DNA from: Flavobacterium eburneipallidum
GTDB taxonomy: Bacteria > Bacteroidota > Bacteroidia > Flavobacteriales > Flavobacteriaceae
DNA length: 64,000 bases
NCBI RefSeq assembly: GCF_027111355.2
Contig: NZ_CP114291.2
Location: forward strand, 2,914,001-2,978,000
Reading direction: 5' to 3'
The notes beneath the pieces are model-generated. The model had not been told where the DNA came from, ran no database searches, and worked only from the letters and a program-made list of their open reading frames with translations. The translations under genes were made by a program, and so were the position numbers. Each line of letters opens with the position of its first letter. Position 1 is the first letter of the stretch. Shown piece by piece: positions 38,068 through 47,560 of the stretch.

Positions 38068-38463
38068 ATGAATTATTTTATGAGCACCAAAAACATATTT
38101 AACTCTGCCTATAGACAAGAATATTTTGAAGGATATGCTTTTGGATTGAATCCTACACCCGAAGTGATTTGCAAAAAAAGCAGCAAAGCTTTTACAGATG
38201 GATTTGATTCAGGACGAATGGATTATGAAGAAATGAATGGTAATATCAAGGATGGCATTCCTCCAAAGATAGTAACCAACAAAATTTTGGAAGAGTTCCT
38301 ATTGTCAGGATTATTGGGTTTAAGTATTGACACTGACGATTATACACCACACCAATTGAATGTAATTGCCAAATGGTATCAAAGTGGTGTCGAAAAATAT
38401 GACCCCAATCAAAGTATTTATCTTTTTGAAATTCTGGAAGAAAACGGAATTTTATTGAGTTGA
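38068..38463 (+). CDS. conserved hypothetical protein, 131 residues
   Basis: This cytosolic protein has an N-terminal part rich in Gly and aromatic residues (YRQEYFEGYAFGLNPTP, KAFTDGFDSGRMDY) and a helical C-terminus (FLLSGLLGLSIDTDDYTP, ENGILL). The early motif recalls short repeat-like helices around FxxGFxxGR. An internal ATG at 38080 (MSTKN) is an alternative start. It is a single-gene unit ended by the terminator at 38473. No function is recognised. Confidence 0.6.
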   Translation: MNYFMSTKNIFNSAYRQEYFEGYAFGLNPTPEVICKKSSKAFTDGFDSGRMDYEEMNGNIKDGIPPKIVTNKILEEFLLSGLLGLSIDTDDYTPHQLNVIAKWYQSGVEKYDPNQSIYLFEILEENGILLS

Positions 38464-38472
38464 TTTCATATA

Positions 38473-38508
38473 AAAAAACCTCGTTTCAATGGAACGAGGT
38501 TTTTTTTT
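38473..38508. terminator. bidirectional terminator
   Basis: AAAAAACCTCGTT pairs with AACGAGGTTTTTT around TCAATGG. It lies between two convergent genes. Confidence 0.9.
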
Positions 38509-38520
38509 CGGCAAAAATTA

Positions 38521-40761
38521 TTAATCGTGAACTAAATCAGCCAATAATTTTTTCTCTCCTACAATCCACAAAATATCATCTTTTTCAAGAATAACAGATG
38601 ATTCTGGATTTAAGGTTCGTTTTCCTCTTTTTTCGATTCCTACTATCAATCCTTTTGTTTTTTCTCGCAATTTAGATTCTAAAATACTTTTGCCATGAAA
38701 AACATGATTCTTAAGCTCAATTTGACGTAAAACAATTTCTGGATCATTAACCTCTGGAGAAACATCTATTTCATGTTGATCTAAATATTTATTAAACTTC
38801 TGTACTTGTTCGTCAGTACCAATAACACAAACTTCATCTCCTGGAAAGATTCGTTCATTAGCTTGAGGGATATGAATGGTAATTTCTCCCCTCTTGATAG
38901 ATACAATATTTACTCCTAACAACTCTCTTAACCGCAGGTTCTTCAAAGTTTTTCCAGCAATATTAGATTCCGCAGCAATGTCAAAAACAGCCATGTGTCC
39001 GTCCCAAGGTGTTAAATCACTTCGACTTCTTTTAGCTCTATCTAACTCTCTACCATTCAAATTAGCTAAAAAATGATTTTCGATTTTGTGATACTGAATG
39101 TGTAATTTCTTTTGAAAAATCAAATAAATTACAACGGCTACAATCAAGGCAATTAATGCTATTATTGGAGAGAAAAAAGTATTTAATAATAATCCAATAA
39201 AAAATATAGACAAGACGATGCGTACAAAAAATAACATAGTCAAAGGACCTCGAGACTTTCTATCTAACATTAATTGTTCGACTTCGGCTGTAGCTACTCG
39301 TCGAAACGCAAGCGCCCACAAAAAAGGAGCAATTATACTCAATGTAATCAAGGCTCCCATGGCATTACCAAAATGATAATCATCAACCAACGGCAAAATA
39401 TATTTAGAAGAAAGCAATATTATTCCTAAAATAATTACCACAAGTGCCACCACTTGAATCAAATAAGCATTAATAACTGTTTGCCACAAACTCACCGTAC
39501 GTATGGCTTGAGTACTAGCCGAATAACGTTCAATTCTTTTGGTCAATTTACGAGGTAAATTGTGTGCTAAATATTCCGAAAAAGGCAACGAATATTTAAT
39601 CATAAAAGGAGTAGTAAACACCGTTACTGCCGAAACCGCTACTACAATTGGATACAAAAAAGTATTAGTAGCTTTTAATGTCACTCCCAAAGTGGCTATA
39701 ATAAAAGAAAATTCACCTATTTGTGACAAACTCATTCCTGTTCGTATCGAATCCTTCAATGGCTGACCTGATAATATTGCTCCAAAAGTAGAACTAATCG
39801 ATTGCCCGAAAATAGTAACAAACGAGAGGATAAGAACTGGAATAGCGTGCTCATATAGTGCTTCGGGAGCAATTAACATTCCGACAGAAACAAAAAAGAC
39901 TGCTCCAAATAAATCTTTTACTGGTTTTACTAAATGTTCGATATGTTCTGCCTGCGTGGTTTCTGCAATGATAGAACCCATTATAAAAGCTCCGAGAGCT
40001 GGCGAAAAACCAACATTAGCTGCCAAGCTAACCATGGTCAAACATAAGGCCAATGAAATAATGAGTAACATTTCATCTGTCAATAAATGTTTGGTTTTTT
40101 TGAGCACTGTCGGAATAATGAAAATACCTCCCAAGAACCAAATGACAAGAAAAAACACGAGTTTTAAAACCGACATCACTAATTCGGTTCCAGAAAACTG
40201 ATTACTTACCGCAACCGTTGACAACAAAACCATCATCAAAATCGCCAAAATATCTTGTACAATTAGGGAACCAATAACGATTCCTGCAAATTTTTGAGTT
40301 TTGACACCTAATTCTTCAAAGGACTTTAATATTATGGTGGTTGAAGATATAGAAAGAATTACGCCCAAAAAGATACTATCCATTTTTGACCAATCCATCC
40401 ATTGACCAACACCATAACCCAAAACACACATACTGACAATTTGAACTCCTGCAGTAACCGAAGCTGTTCCTCCTACTTTCATCAATTTTTTGAAACTGAA
40501 TTCGAGTCCTAAACTAAACAATAAGAAAATAACGCCAATTTCTGCCCAAACTTCTACACTCTTCATTTCTTTAACAGAAGGAAAAAAGTCAAAATGGTTT
40601 CCTGCCAAAAAACCAGCAATTAAATAACCTAAAACTAAAGGCTGCTTTAATTTTTTAAAGATTAAAACGGCAATTCCCGCAGTCATAAGAATCAATCCTA
40701 AATCGCTAATTAATGGTTCTAAATGATGTGCAACATCTGTAGCTTTTTCTATTGGATTCAT
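38521..40761 (-). CDS. Kef-type cation:proton antiporter with RCK_C domains
   Basis: This is a CPA2-family monovalent cation/proton antiporter of about 746 residues. About twelve membrane helices (roughly 15-400) carry the family segments AGFLAGNHFDF, LLFSLGLEF, GSLIVQDILA and GAFIMGSIIAET. A second helical block follows (about 430-570). The C-terminus holds two RCK_C (TrkA_C) ligand-binding domains (AGKTLKNLRLRELLGV and FHGKSILESKLREK). No TrkA_N nucleotide-binding domain is seen, which differs from KefB/KefC. I chose MNPIEK at 40761; a start at 40812 would add 17 residues. Potassium or sodium/proton exchange is the family expectation. Confidence 0.88.
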   Translation of the reverse strand: MNPIEKATDVAHHLEPLISDLGLILMTAGIAVLIFKKLKQPLVLGYLIAGFLAGNHFDFFPSVKEMKSVEVWAEIGVIFLLFSLGLEFSFKKLMKVGGTASVTAGVQIVSMCVLGYGVGQWMDWSKMDSIFLGVILSISSTTIILKSFEELGVKTQKFAGIVIGSLIVQDILAILMMVLLSTVAVSNQFSGTELVMSVLKLVFFLVIWFLGGIFIIPTVLKKTKHLLTDEMLLIISLALCLTMVSLAANVGFSPALGAFIMGSIIAETTQAEHIEHLVKPVKDLFGAVFFVSVGMLIAPEALYEHAIPVLILSFVTIFGQSISSTFGAILSGQPLKDSIRTGMSLSQIGEFSFIIATLGVTLKATNTFLYPIVVAVSAVTVFTTPFMIKYSLPFSEYLAHNLPRKLTKRIERYSASTQAIRTVSLWQTVINAYLIQVVALVVIILGIILLSSKYILPLVDDYHFGNAMGALITLSIIAPFLWALAFRRVATAEVEQLMLDRKSRGPLTMLFFVRIVLSIFFIGLLLNTFFSPIIALIALIVAVVIYLIFQKKLHIQYHKIENHFLANLNGRELDRAKRSRSDLTPWDGHMAVFDIAAESNIAGKTLKNLRLRELLGVNIVSIKRGEITIHIPQANERIFPGDEVCVIGTDEQVQKFNKYLDQHEIDVSPEVNDPEIVLRQIELKNHVFHGKSILESKLREKTKGLIVGIEKRGKRTLNPESSVILEKDDILWIVGEKKLLADLVHD

Positions 40762-40875
40762 AGGGCTTGTACTTGTATTTTTCTGTTTTCTTTGTATTTT
40801 GGTAAGATACAAAAAAACTTTATTTGAATAGTTAAACTTTGTTAAAAAGCTTTATTAACGGTCTATTTTGAATAA

Positions 40876-40921
40876 AAAAATCCCCTTGAAAAGATATTTT
40901 AAGTCTTTTTAAAAGGGAATT
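40876..40921 (-). terminator. terminator of the deacetylase gene
   Basis: Read on the minus strand, CCCTTTTAAAAAGA can pair with TCTTTTCAAGGGG around a short loop, followed by a run of T. It lies 22 bp after the stop of the deacetylase gene. Confidence 0.6.
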
Positions 40922-40942
40922 ATAAATAATTTTAAGTTTTTA

Positions 40943-41719
40943 TTATTGGAACTTATTCAAGTCAGATACAGTGTAAAATCTCAACTTATTGCGTTTGACA
41001 TATTGGCAAACATACTCTAATGTTTTATTTTCCGTTTGATAATCTCCCGTTACCTCATTCACCGTTTTATGACTATTCAGAATCAGAATTTTGTTGTGCT
41101 TTTTGGCAAAATCCAACAATTTTAAAAGATGTGGAATATTAAAGTCATTGTGAGTATCATCAATACTAAAGCTGAATATTAAATTTGAATGATTGAAATA
41201 ACAACCTTGTTTATCAGCCACTTCTTCGTTAAATGCTCTTCCTCGGACTACTTTAAATTTTTTCAATAAAGCGGCATCCAGTTTTTGAGTTCTTCCGCCA
41301 TAAGGATAGGCAAATGAACTAACTTTTAAACCATAAAAGTGCATCAAATGCAACATCGGATTGATTTCATCCTTCATGTATTCATTAATGGTATGAACAC
41401 GGGTATAATCGGCAGCATTTAAGTGATTCAATCCGTGACCGCCTATTTCGTGGCCTTCATTTTGCAACTCAAGAAGTTTCTTAATTTGATAATGCTTCAA
41501 ATTATGTATTCTGCAAACAAAAAAAGTGCCTTTCCAACCATACTTTTTTAATTGCTGATTCGTTGCAAACCATTCATTTATATATGCGTCGTCAAAGGAT
41601 AAAATGACTCCTGCAATCTTGGGTTTTGCTTTTGATTTCGGTATTGGCTGCTCTTTTTCGCAAGAAATGAAAACAAAAAAAGTACAAAGCAATAGGATTT
41701 TTAGAATAGAAATCTTCAT
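40943..41719 (-). CDS. polysaccharide deacetylase family lipoprotein
   Basis: This 258-residue protein has a lipoprotein signal (FISC at about residue 20) and a NodB-type domain. The metal site appears as SFDDAY and HEIGGHGLNH (HxxxH type), with FAYPYGG following. It should remove acetyl groups from a carbohydrate in the envelope, perhaps peptidoglycan or an exopolysaccharide; the target is not shown. It is 34 bp downstream of purB on the same strand and could be co-transcribed. Confidence 0.85.
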   Translation of the reverse strand: MKISILKILLLCTFFVFISCEKEQPIPKSKAKPKIAGVILSFDDAYINEWFATNQQLKKYGWKGTFFVCRIHNLKHYQIKKLLELQNEGHEIGGHGLNHLNAADYTRVHTINEYMKDEINPMLHLMHFYGLKVSSFAYPYGGRTQKLDAALLKKFKVVRGRAFNEEVADKQGCYFNHSNLIFSFSIDDTHNDFNIPHLLKLLDFAKKHNKILILNSHKTVNEVTGDYQTENKTLEYVCQYVKRNKLRFYTVSDLNKFQ

Positions 41720-41753
41720 AATTGCTTTGTACTTTTAAAAGAGTTTGGTTTTA

Positions 41754-43100
41754 TTAAATTCCCAAGAAATTACTTGGCGTGATTTGCATTAATTCGGTTT
41801 TAATTTCAGCTGAAACTTCCAAAGTTCCAATAAATTCGTGAATCGAATCCTTGGTTATTGCTTCATTAGTTCTAGTCAAGCCTTTTAAGGCTTCGTAAGG
41901 ATTTGGATAAGCTTCACGACGCAAAATAGTTTGAATAGCTTCGGCTACAACAGCCCAATTTTTCTCTAAATCTTCGGCAAATTTTGATTCGTTCAACAAT
42001 AGTTTGTTCAATCCTTTTAAAGTAGCTTCGAATGCGATTAAAGTATGTCCGATTGGTACGCCAATGTTTCTCAAAACCGTACTGTCGGTCAAATCACGTT
42101 GCAATCTTGAAACAGGTAATTTAGCCGAAAGATGTTCGAAAATAGCATTGGCTATTCCTAAATTCCCTTCTGAATTTTCAAAATCAATTGGGTTTACTTT
42201 GTGTGGCATTGCCGATGAGCCAATTTCTCCTGCTTTGATTTTTTGTTTGAAATATTCCATCGAAACATACGTCCAAATATCTCTGTCTAAATCAATTATG
42301 ATAGTATTGATTCTTTTCAACGCATCAAAAAAGGCAGCAAAATGATCGTAATGTTCAATTTGGGTAGTTGGAAAAGAGTGATGCAAACCTAAATTTTCCT
42401 GTACAAATTGAGTACCAAATTGCTTCCAGTCAATTTGTGGATAAGCCACGTGATGGGCGTTATAATTTCCTGTTGCTCCACCAAATTTGGCTGCAAACGG
42501 AATGTTGAACAACAAACGCATTTGCTCTTCTAATCGCTCCACAAAAACACCAATTTCTTTACCTAAACGGGTTGGCGAAGCGGGTTGTCCGTGTGTTTTG
42601 GCAAGCATTGGAATAGACTTCCATTCAACACTTAATTCTTTTAATTTTGAAGTCAAAGCAATTAAGGATGGCATATATACTTTTTCGAAAGCTTCTTTTG
42701 TCGAAAGCGGAATTGCAGTATTATTTATATCCTGTGAAGTTAAACCAAAATGGATGAATTCTTTATATTGTGATAATCCTAATTTTTCGAAAGCGTCTTT
42801 GATGAAATATTCCACGGCTTTTACATCGTGGTTCGTCACTTTTTCAGTTTCTTTTATCCAAAGTGCATCTTCGGTAGAAAAATTTCTGTAAATGTCACGC
42901 AAACTTTCGAAAACATTCGGGTTTACGTCTTTTAGTTGTGGTAAAGGAATTTCGCAAAGCGTAATAAAATATTCAATTTCAACTAATACACGGTATTTGA
43001 TTAATGCTTCTTCAGAGAAATATTTTGAAAGTGAACTGGTTTTGCTTCTGTATCTTCCATCGATTGGCGATACTGCGTTTAATTCGTTTAAGGTTGTCAT
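41754..43100 (-). CDS. purB: adenylosuccinate lyase
   Basis: This 448-residue cytosolic enzyme splits fumarate from SAICAR and adenylosuccinate in purine synthesis. The N-terminal ELNAVSPIDGRY, the KTHGQPASPT stretch and the fumarase/aspartase signature SSAMPHKVNPIDFEN are all intact, and the length is normal. Just before its start lies a run of heptamer repeats (43134-43168). Confidence 0.95.
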   Translation of the reverse strand: MTTLNELNAVSPIDGRYRSKTSSLSKYFSEEALIKYRVLVEIEYFITLCEIPLPQLKDVNPNVFESLRDIYRNFSTEDALWIKETEKVTNHDVKAVEYFIKDAFEKLGLSQYKEFIHFGLTSQDINNTAIPLSTKEAFEKVYMPSLIALTSKLKELSVEWKSIPMLAKTHGQPASPTRLGKEIGVFVERLEEQMRLLFNIPFAAKFGGATGNYNAHHVAYPQIDWKQFGTQFVQENLGLHHSFPTTQIEHYDHFAAFFDALKRINTIIIDLDRDIWTYVSMEYFKQKIKAGEIGSSAMPHKVNPIDFENSEGNLGIANAIFEHLSAKLPVSRLQRDLTDSTVLRNIGVPIGHTLIAFEATLKGLNKLLLNESKFAEDLEKNWAVVAEAIQTILRREAYPNPYEALKGLTRTNEAITKDSIHEFIGTLEVSAEIKTELMQITPSNFLGI

Positions 43101-43133
43101 TGTTAGCTGTTTTTAAGAAAGCGCAAAGATATA

Positions 43134-43168
43134 GATTTCAGATTTTAGATTTCAGATTTCAGATTTAA
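43134..43168. repeat. tandem heptamer repeat GATTTNA
   Basis: Five 7-bp units follow directly on one another: GATTTCA, GATTTTA, GATTTCA, GATTTCA, GATTTAA. They fill the gap between purB and the sirtuin gene. The same heptamer occurs at 58767-58794 and, inverted, at 58861-58893. Confidence 0.75.
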
Positions 43169-43193
43169 AAATTGCAATTGATTTTTGAAATTG

Positions 43194-43886
43194 TTATTTC
43201 AGTTTTTCAAGGTCTTTTCGAACCGTTTTCATTCCTTCTGAACCTGTTTTAGCAATAATTTTAATATCATTTGGCAAGTCATAAATTGCTGCCGGTTTTG
43301 GATCGATATAATAAACAGGAATATTAGGATCAGCAAAATTCATCAAGCTTGCAGCAGGATAAACTTGGAGCGAAGTCCCAATTATAATCAGAATATCCGC
43401 TTTTTGCACAATGTTTACTGCTTCTTCCAAGGCTGGAACTTCTTCGCCAAACCAAACAATGTGTGGTCGTAATTGATGTCCATTATCATCAACATCGGTG
43501 GAATTTAAATCGGTTTCCCAGTCCAGAATGTAATTTTTGTTTTTGGTACTTCTTACTTTTAACAATTCGCCGTGAAGGTGCAAAACTTTTGTGCTTCCCG
43601 CTCTTTCGTGTAAATTATCTACGTTTTGAGTAATAATATGCACCTCGAAATCATTTTCTAATTCCGCCAAGATTCGATGTCCAAGATTGGGTTGTACTTC
43701 GTGTAATTGTTTGCGTCTTTGGTTGTAAAAATCAAGCACTAATTCAGGATTTTTATTCCAACCTTCAGGCGTTGCCACATCCATTACATTATGACCTTCC
43801 CAAAGTCCATCGGCATCACGAAAGGTTTTGATTCCGCTTTCGGCACTGATTCCTGCTCCGGTCAAGACGACTAATTTCTTTTTCAT
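43194..43886 (-). CDS. Sir2-family NAD-dependent deacylase without zinc cysteines
   Basis: This 230-residue sirtuin should remove acyl groups from lysines using NAD. The NAD sites are GAGISAESGIKTFRD and TQNVDNLH, and the catalytic histidine is in LHLHGEL. FYNQRR has the tyrosine and arginine seen in desuccinylases such as CobB and SIRT5, so acidic acyl groups may be substrates. The zinc ribbon normally found after the catalytic histidine is missing: that stretch reads LKVRSTKNKNYILDWET, and the whole protein has no cysteine. The length is otherwise normal. Confidence 0.88.
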   Translation of the reverse strand: MKKKLVVLTGAGISAESGIKTFRDADGLWEGHNVMDVATPEGWNKNPELVLDFYNQRRKQLHEVQPNLGHRILAELENDFEVHIITQNVDNLHERAGSTKVLHLHGELLKVRSTKNKNYILDWETDLNSTDVDDNGHQLRPHIVWFGEEVPALEEAVNIVQKADILIIIGTSLQVYPAASLMNFADPNIPVYYIDPKPAAIYDLPNDIKIIAKTGSEGMKTVRKDLEKLK

Positions 43887-43901
43887 ATTTAAAATGCTTT
43901 T

Positions 43902-43958
43902 ACCGCAGATTCGCAGATTATTAAAAAATAATTCAAAAAAAATCTGCGAATCTGCGGT
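43902..43958. repeat. long inverted repeat (ACCGCAGATTCGCAGATT type)
   Basis: Two perfect 18-bp arms (43902-43919 and 43941-43958) flank a 21-base AT-rich loop. Each arm contains a tandem CGCAGATT unit. A closely related element with AAATT instead of AGATT lies at 56198-56259. It sits between divergent genes, so a terminator role is unlikely. Confidence 0.8.
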
Positions 43959-44039
43959 TAATTTTTTGTTTTAATCTGAATTTTAATTCGAAATAAAACT
44001 ACTCCTTTTTACTATTTTTACCAAAAATAATTCCATAAT

Positions 44040-44699
44040 ATGATTGATTTAGACTATCTCGCTTTTCTCGAAAACATTCTGACCGACAATAGAAAATCCA
44101 AGTTTCTGAAAGTATTAGAAAACCGTACCAAACATTTTACAGTAGTTGTAGAGGATGTTTTTCAAATGCACAATGCCAGTGCGGTAATGCGTAGTTGTGA
44201 GGTTTTTGGAATTCAGGAACTGAATGTCATTGAACAACGTTATGGTAAAAGTATCGACAAGGAAATTGCGATGGGGGCACAAAAATGGGTTGATATTAAT
44301 AAATTCGATAATGTGACTAATTGTTTGGATACACTGAAAAATCAAGGCTACCAAATTATTGCAACCACACCACACGAGAATGATTGTCTTTTAGATGATT
44401 TTGATATTTCTAAACCCAGTGCTTTGTTTTTCGGAACAGAAAGAGATGGATTATCAGAGGAAATTATGCAAAATGCAGATGGTTTCCTTAAAATTCCGAT
44501 GGTGGGTTTTACGGAAAGTTTAAATATCTCGGTTTCCGCAGCAATTATTATTCAAAATCTCACCAATAGATTAAGGCAATCTGATGTGAATTGGCATTTA
44601 ACTGAAACTGAAATTTTAGAAAAACGATTGGCTTGGGCAAGGAGTTCTATAAAAGATATTAAGCGAATTGAGCAAAGGTATTTTTCTGAAAACGCCTAA
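44040..44699 (+). CDS. trmH: tRNA (guanosine-2'-O-)-methyltransferase TrmH-type
   Basis: This 219-residue SpoU-family methyltransferase should 2'-O-methylate G18 in the D-loop of tRNAs. The three SPOUT motifs are visible: N-AS-VMRSCE near residue 45, LFFGTERDGLSEE in the middle, and IPMVGFTESLNISVSAA near the C-terminus. A single-gene unit with its own terminator follows. Confidence 0.9.
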   Translation: MIDLDYLAFLENILTDNRKSKFLKVLENRTKHFTVVVEDVFQMHNASAVMRSCEVFGIQELNVIEQRYGKSIDKEIAMGAQKWVDINKFDNVTNCLDTLKNQGYQIIATTPHENDCLLDDFDISKPSALFFGTERDGLSEEIMQNADGFLKIPMVGFTESLNISVSAAIIIQNLTNRLRQSDVNWHLTETEILEKRLAWARSSIKDIKRIEQRYFSENA

Positions 44700-44704
44700 A
44701 AAGC

Positions 44705-44738
44705 AAAAAACTCATTCCTTTTACAGAATGAGTTTTTT
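44705..44738. terminator. bidirectional terminator
   Basis: AAAAAACTCATTC pairs with GAATGAGTTTTTT around CTTTTACA, with a T-run. It lies between trmH and the convergent gapN-type gene. Confidence 0.85.
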
Positions 44739-44762
44739 TTTTTATAAATTCAAATTTGATTT

Positions 44763-46343
44763 TTACAAAATATAATCGGTATTGATAAAATTCGATTCTT
44801 TGCTATTCAATAATTCCTGCAAAATAGCATTGTTATAATCATTGTCTTTCGAAGCTACAAAAGTTCTGATTGAGAACGAACGCAAAGCATCAAAAATACT
44901 CAATGTTCCCACAGCCGAATCTTTACGCCCTGTGAAAGGATATAAATCTGGTCCTCTTTGACAAGAACTGTTCAAGTTTACTCTACAAACTAAATTCACT
45001 AAAGCATCAATAAGCGGTGCAATGGTTTTGATATTTTGTCCAAACAAACTCACTTGTTGTCCGTAATTAGACTCTGCCATATCATTCAATGGTTCCTGAA
45101 TATCTTTGAAAGTCATAATAGGGACAATTGGTCCAAATTGCTCTTCGTGATACAAACGCATTTCTTTGTTTATAGGGAACATCACTGGAGGAAAAATATA
45201 ATTTTCTGAAAGTTCTCCTCCTTTTGCATTGATGATTTTGGCTCCTTTGCTAGTAGCATCGTCAATCAATTCTTGAATATAAGCTGGTTTGTCTTTCTCT
45301 GGTAATGGCGTAAGCGAAACGGATTTATCCCAAGGATTTCCAAAAACAAGTGCATCTACTTTTGCAGAAAATCTTTTGTTGAATTCTTCCGCAATTGATT
45401 CGTGAACGTATAATAATTTCAAAGCAGTACAACGTTGTCCATTAAAAGACAAAGTTCCCACGATACATTCGTTGATAGCCAAATCTAAATCGGCATCTGG
45501 TAAAATAATTGCTGGATTTTTTGCTTCTAAACCTAAAACCAAACGCAATCTGTTTTTGTTTGGATGTTGATCTTGCAAAGCTATTGCTGATTTACTGTTT
45601 CCAATCAAAGCTAGAACATCCACTTTTCCAGATTTCATTATAGGCGAAGCCACTTCACGACCTCTTCCGTAGATTACATTAATAGCTCCTTTTGGAAAAC
45701 TGTTTTGAAAAGCTTCTAATAAAGGAGAAATCAATAAAACACCGTGCTTTGCTGGCTTGAAAATCACAGGATTTCCCATTATCAATGCTGGAATAAGCAA
45801 AGAGAAGGTTTCATTCAAAGGATAATTATAAGGTCCCAGACACAAAACAACTCCAAGTGGTCCACGACGAATCATTGCATTTACGCCTTGGCTTTTTTTG
45901 AAATGAGCACTACTTCTATCCAATTGTTTGTAATGTTCGATGGTATCATAAATATATTCTACCGTTCTGTCGAATTCTTTTTCTGAATCGCCTAATGATT
46001 TTCCGATTTCCCACATCAAAAGTTTAACAACTTCTGTTCTTGTGGTTTTCATTTGTGCAACGAATTTCTCCATGCACTTGATGCGATCCGCTACTTTCAT
46101 TGTTGGCCACAAACCTTGACCATTATTATAAGCAGACGAAGCTGATTCTAAAACTTCTAATGCCTCTTTTTCTCCCATAGCTGGAATACTTCCTAACAAA
46201 GTAGGTTCGTATTTTTCTGTAGAAGATATTGTAGAAAAAACAGGTGTTATTTGACCTGTCCATTTTTTTAATTCTCCATCAACTAAATAAGTGTCTTGAA
46301 CTAGTATTGAGTCAATTTGAAATTCTTTTGGTATTGTATTCAT
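44763..46343 (-). CDS. gapN: NADP-dependent glyceraldehyde-3-phosphate dehydrogenase (non-phosphorylating)
   Basis: This 526-residue aldehyde dehydrogenase should oxidise glyceraldehyde-3-phosphate straight to 3-phosphoglycerate with NADP. The catalytic cysteine is in NGQRCTALK and the general-base glutamate in [18 protein letters not shown] and EEQFGPIVP are family landmarks. I place the start at 46343 (MNTIPKEF), because an upstream in-frame ATG at 46397 would add a basic 18-residue leader unlike the family. A phosphorylating GAPDH is encoded at 59874, so both routes exist in this genome. Confidence 0.88.
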   Translation of the reverse strand: MNTIPKEFQIDSILVQDTYLVDGELKKWTGQITPVFSTISSTEKYEPTLLGSIPAMGEKEALEVLESASSAYNNGQGLWPTMKVADRIKCMEKFVAQMKTTRTEVVKLLMWEIGKSLGDSEKEFDRTVEYIYDTIEHYKQLDRSSAHFKKSQGVNAMIRRGPLGVVLCLGPYNYPLNETFSLLIPALIMGNPVIFKPAKHGVLLISPLLEAFQNSFPKGAINVIYGRGREVASPIMKSGKVDVLALIGNSKSAIALQDQHPNKNRLRLVLGLEAKNPAIILPDADLDLAINECIVGTLSFNGQRCTALKLLYVHESIAEEFNKRFSAKVDALVFGNPWDKSVSLTPLPEKDKPAYIQELIDDATSKGAKIINAKGGELSENYIFPPVMFPINKEMRLYHEEQFGPIVPIMTFKDIQEPLNDMAESNYGQQVSLFGQNIKTIAPLIDALVNLVCRVNLNSSCQRGPDLYPFTGRKDSAVGTLSIFDALRSFSIRTFVASKDNDYNNAILQELLNSKESNFINTDYIL

Positions 46344-46414
46344 TATAATTGTGTTGTGCTTTCTTTTCGAAAGCGTGAATAAAAATGAAGATTTCACTTC
46401 ATATTTAGGTTAGA

Positions 46415-46720
46415 CTATTCTACTTCTCCATTCCATTCTAAAAATCCACCTAATAAGTTATAGGCGTTTTCAAAACCAAGTTCGTTCATTACCTCACAAG
46501 CCTTGGCACTTCTAGCACCAGAGCGGCAATACACATAATAATTTTTCGATTTATCTAAAGCTTCCAATTTATCTATAAAAGCTTGACCTTCATAAATATC
46601 GATATTGATAGCATTAGGAATCATCCCTTCGTTAACCTCTGCTTCGGTTCTTACATCCAGAATTACTGAATTATCGTCGGCTTCAAATTGAGAAACCCAA
46701 TCTTCTTGTGTTAAGTTCAT
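46415..46720 (-). CDS. rhodanese-like domain protein
   Basis: This 101-residue protein is a single rhodanese domain with the active-site cysteine in VYCRSGARS and the conserved VILDVRTEAEV near the start. It can probably carry a sulfane sulfur as a persulfide. It lies upstream of the gapN-type gene on the same strand with a 71-bp gap. No signal peptide is seen, so it acts in the cytosol. Confidence 0.88.
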   Translation of the reverse strand: MNLTQEDWVSQFEADDNSVILDVRTEAEVNEGMIPNAINIDIYEGQAFIDKLEALDKSKNYYVYCRSGARSAKACEVMNELGFENAYNLLGGFLEWNGEVE

Positions 46721-47081
46721 AGTATTGTTTTTGGTAAAATTACAAAGTTTTTACCTAAAAGTAAGTGTGCTTATTGTTAATTAGATAATTATTCCAAGAA
46801 AACGTTTTCGGACAAACATAAAACAAGTCAAATTACGAATTTATCAAATAAACTGTAAAAAAATACATTAAAACACATCCTGTACTATCTTTATCTACCT
46901 TATATTCACATTTACTCTAAAAACTCATCTTACAGAATCGAAACAAATCACACCAAAAACAAACCTACAAACCAATCATTTGAACCAAAAAAATATTTCT
47001 TAACTAAAATTTAACAATACATTTGTATATACAAATAAAAAACATACTACATTTGTACCAACATATAACATATATACAAAT
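46721..47081 (+). promoter_or_regulatory. promoters and palindromic operator of the marR operon
   Basis: This gap holds two -7 boxes, TACATTTG at 47018-47025 and 47048-47055. The first overlaps a perfect 16-bp palindrome, ATTTGTATATACAAAT (47021-47036). Half-sites ATTTGTA (47051-47057) and TACAAAT (47075-47081) follow just before the marR start. MarR proteins bind such palindromes as dimers, so autoregulation by the adjacent gene is the simple reading. The left part of the gap (46721-46980) has no gene. Confidence 0.65.
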
Positions 47082-47540
47082 ATGAAAATTGAAGAAGTAA
47101 TAAAATCAACCGTTCCTCTGGATAATTCAAAAAAAATTATTCTGAACGTTTTGTATACTCAAAATGTTATTACTGATAATTTTAATGAAATCCTAAAACC
47201 TTACGACATATCAGGAGAGCAATACAATGTGCTACGGATATTAAGAGGTCAAAAAGGTTGCCCTGCCAATATGTGTGTGATTCAGGAACGAATGCTAGCC
47301 AAGACAAGTAATACCACTCGATTAGTGGATAAATTATTGCTAAAAGAACTAGTAACCCGAGAAGTATGCCCAGAAAACAGACGTAAAATTGAAGTTAAAA
47401 TTACACAAAAAGGTTTAGATGTTTTGAAAGACCTTGATCCAAAAGTAAATGCTCACGAACAATATTTCTCAAATAATTTAGATTCTGATGAAGTAATTGA
47501 ATTGAATAGACTGTTAGAAAAATATAGAAATCACAATTAA
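47082..47540 (+). CDS. MarR-family transcriptional regulator
   Basis: This 152-residue winged-helix regulator has a dimerisation helix, then the DNA-binding region (about 45-110: GEQYNVLRILRGQKG, AKTSNTTRLVDKLLLKELV, and the wing REVCPENRRKIEVKITQKG). Cysteines near the recognition region (KGCPANMC) could sense oxidants, though this is inference. It is the first gene of an operon with a nitroreductase and a YceI-like protein, and a matching palindrome lies upstream. Regulation of that operon is the likely job. Confidence 0.88.
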   Translation: MKIEEVIKSTVPLDNSKKIILNVLYTQNVITDNFNEILKPYDISGEQYNVLRILRGQKGCPANMCVIQERMLAKTSNTTRLVDKLLLKELVTREVCPENRRKIEVKITQKGLDVLKDLDPKVNAHEQYFSNNLDSDEVIELNRLLEKYRNHN

Positions 47541-47560
47541 AAAATAAATACAAACATAAT

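Noticed and set aside
37946-38071. 41-codon frame overlapping the start of the 38068 gene by an ATGA
   Set aside because: The composition is unremarkable, a -7-like box lies inside it, and no motif or conserved feature supports translation.
43902-43958. Inverted repeat as a transcription terminator
   Set aside because: It lies between two divergently transcribed genes, upstream of both, so termination is not its obvious role.
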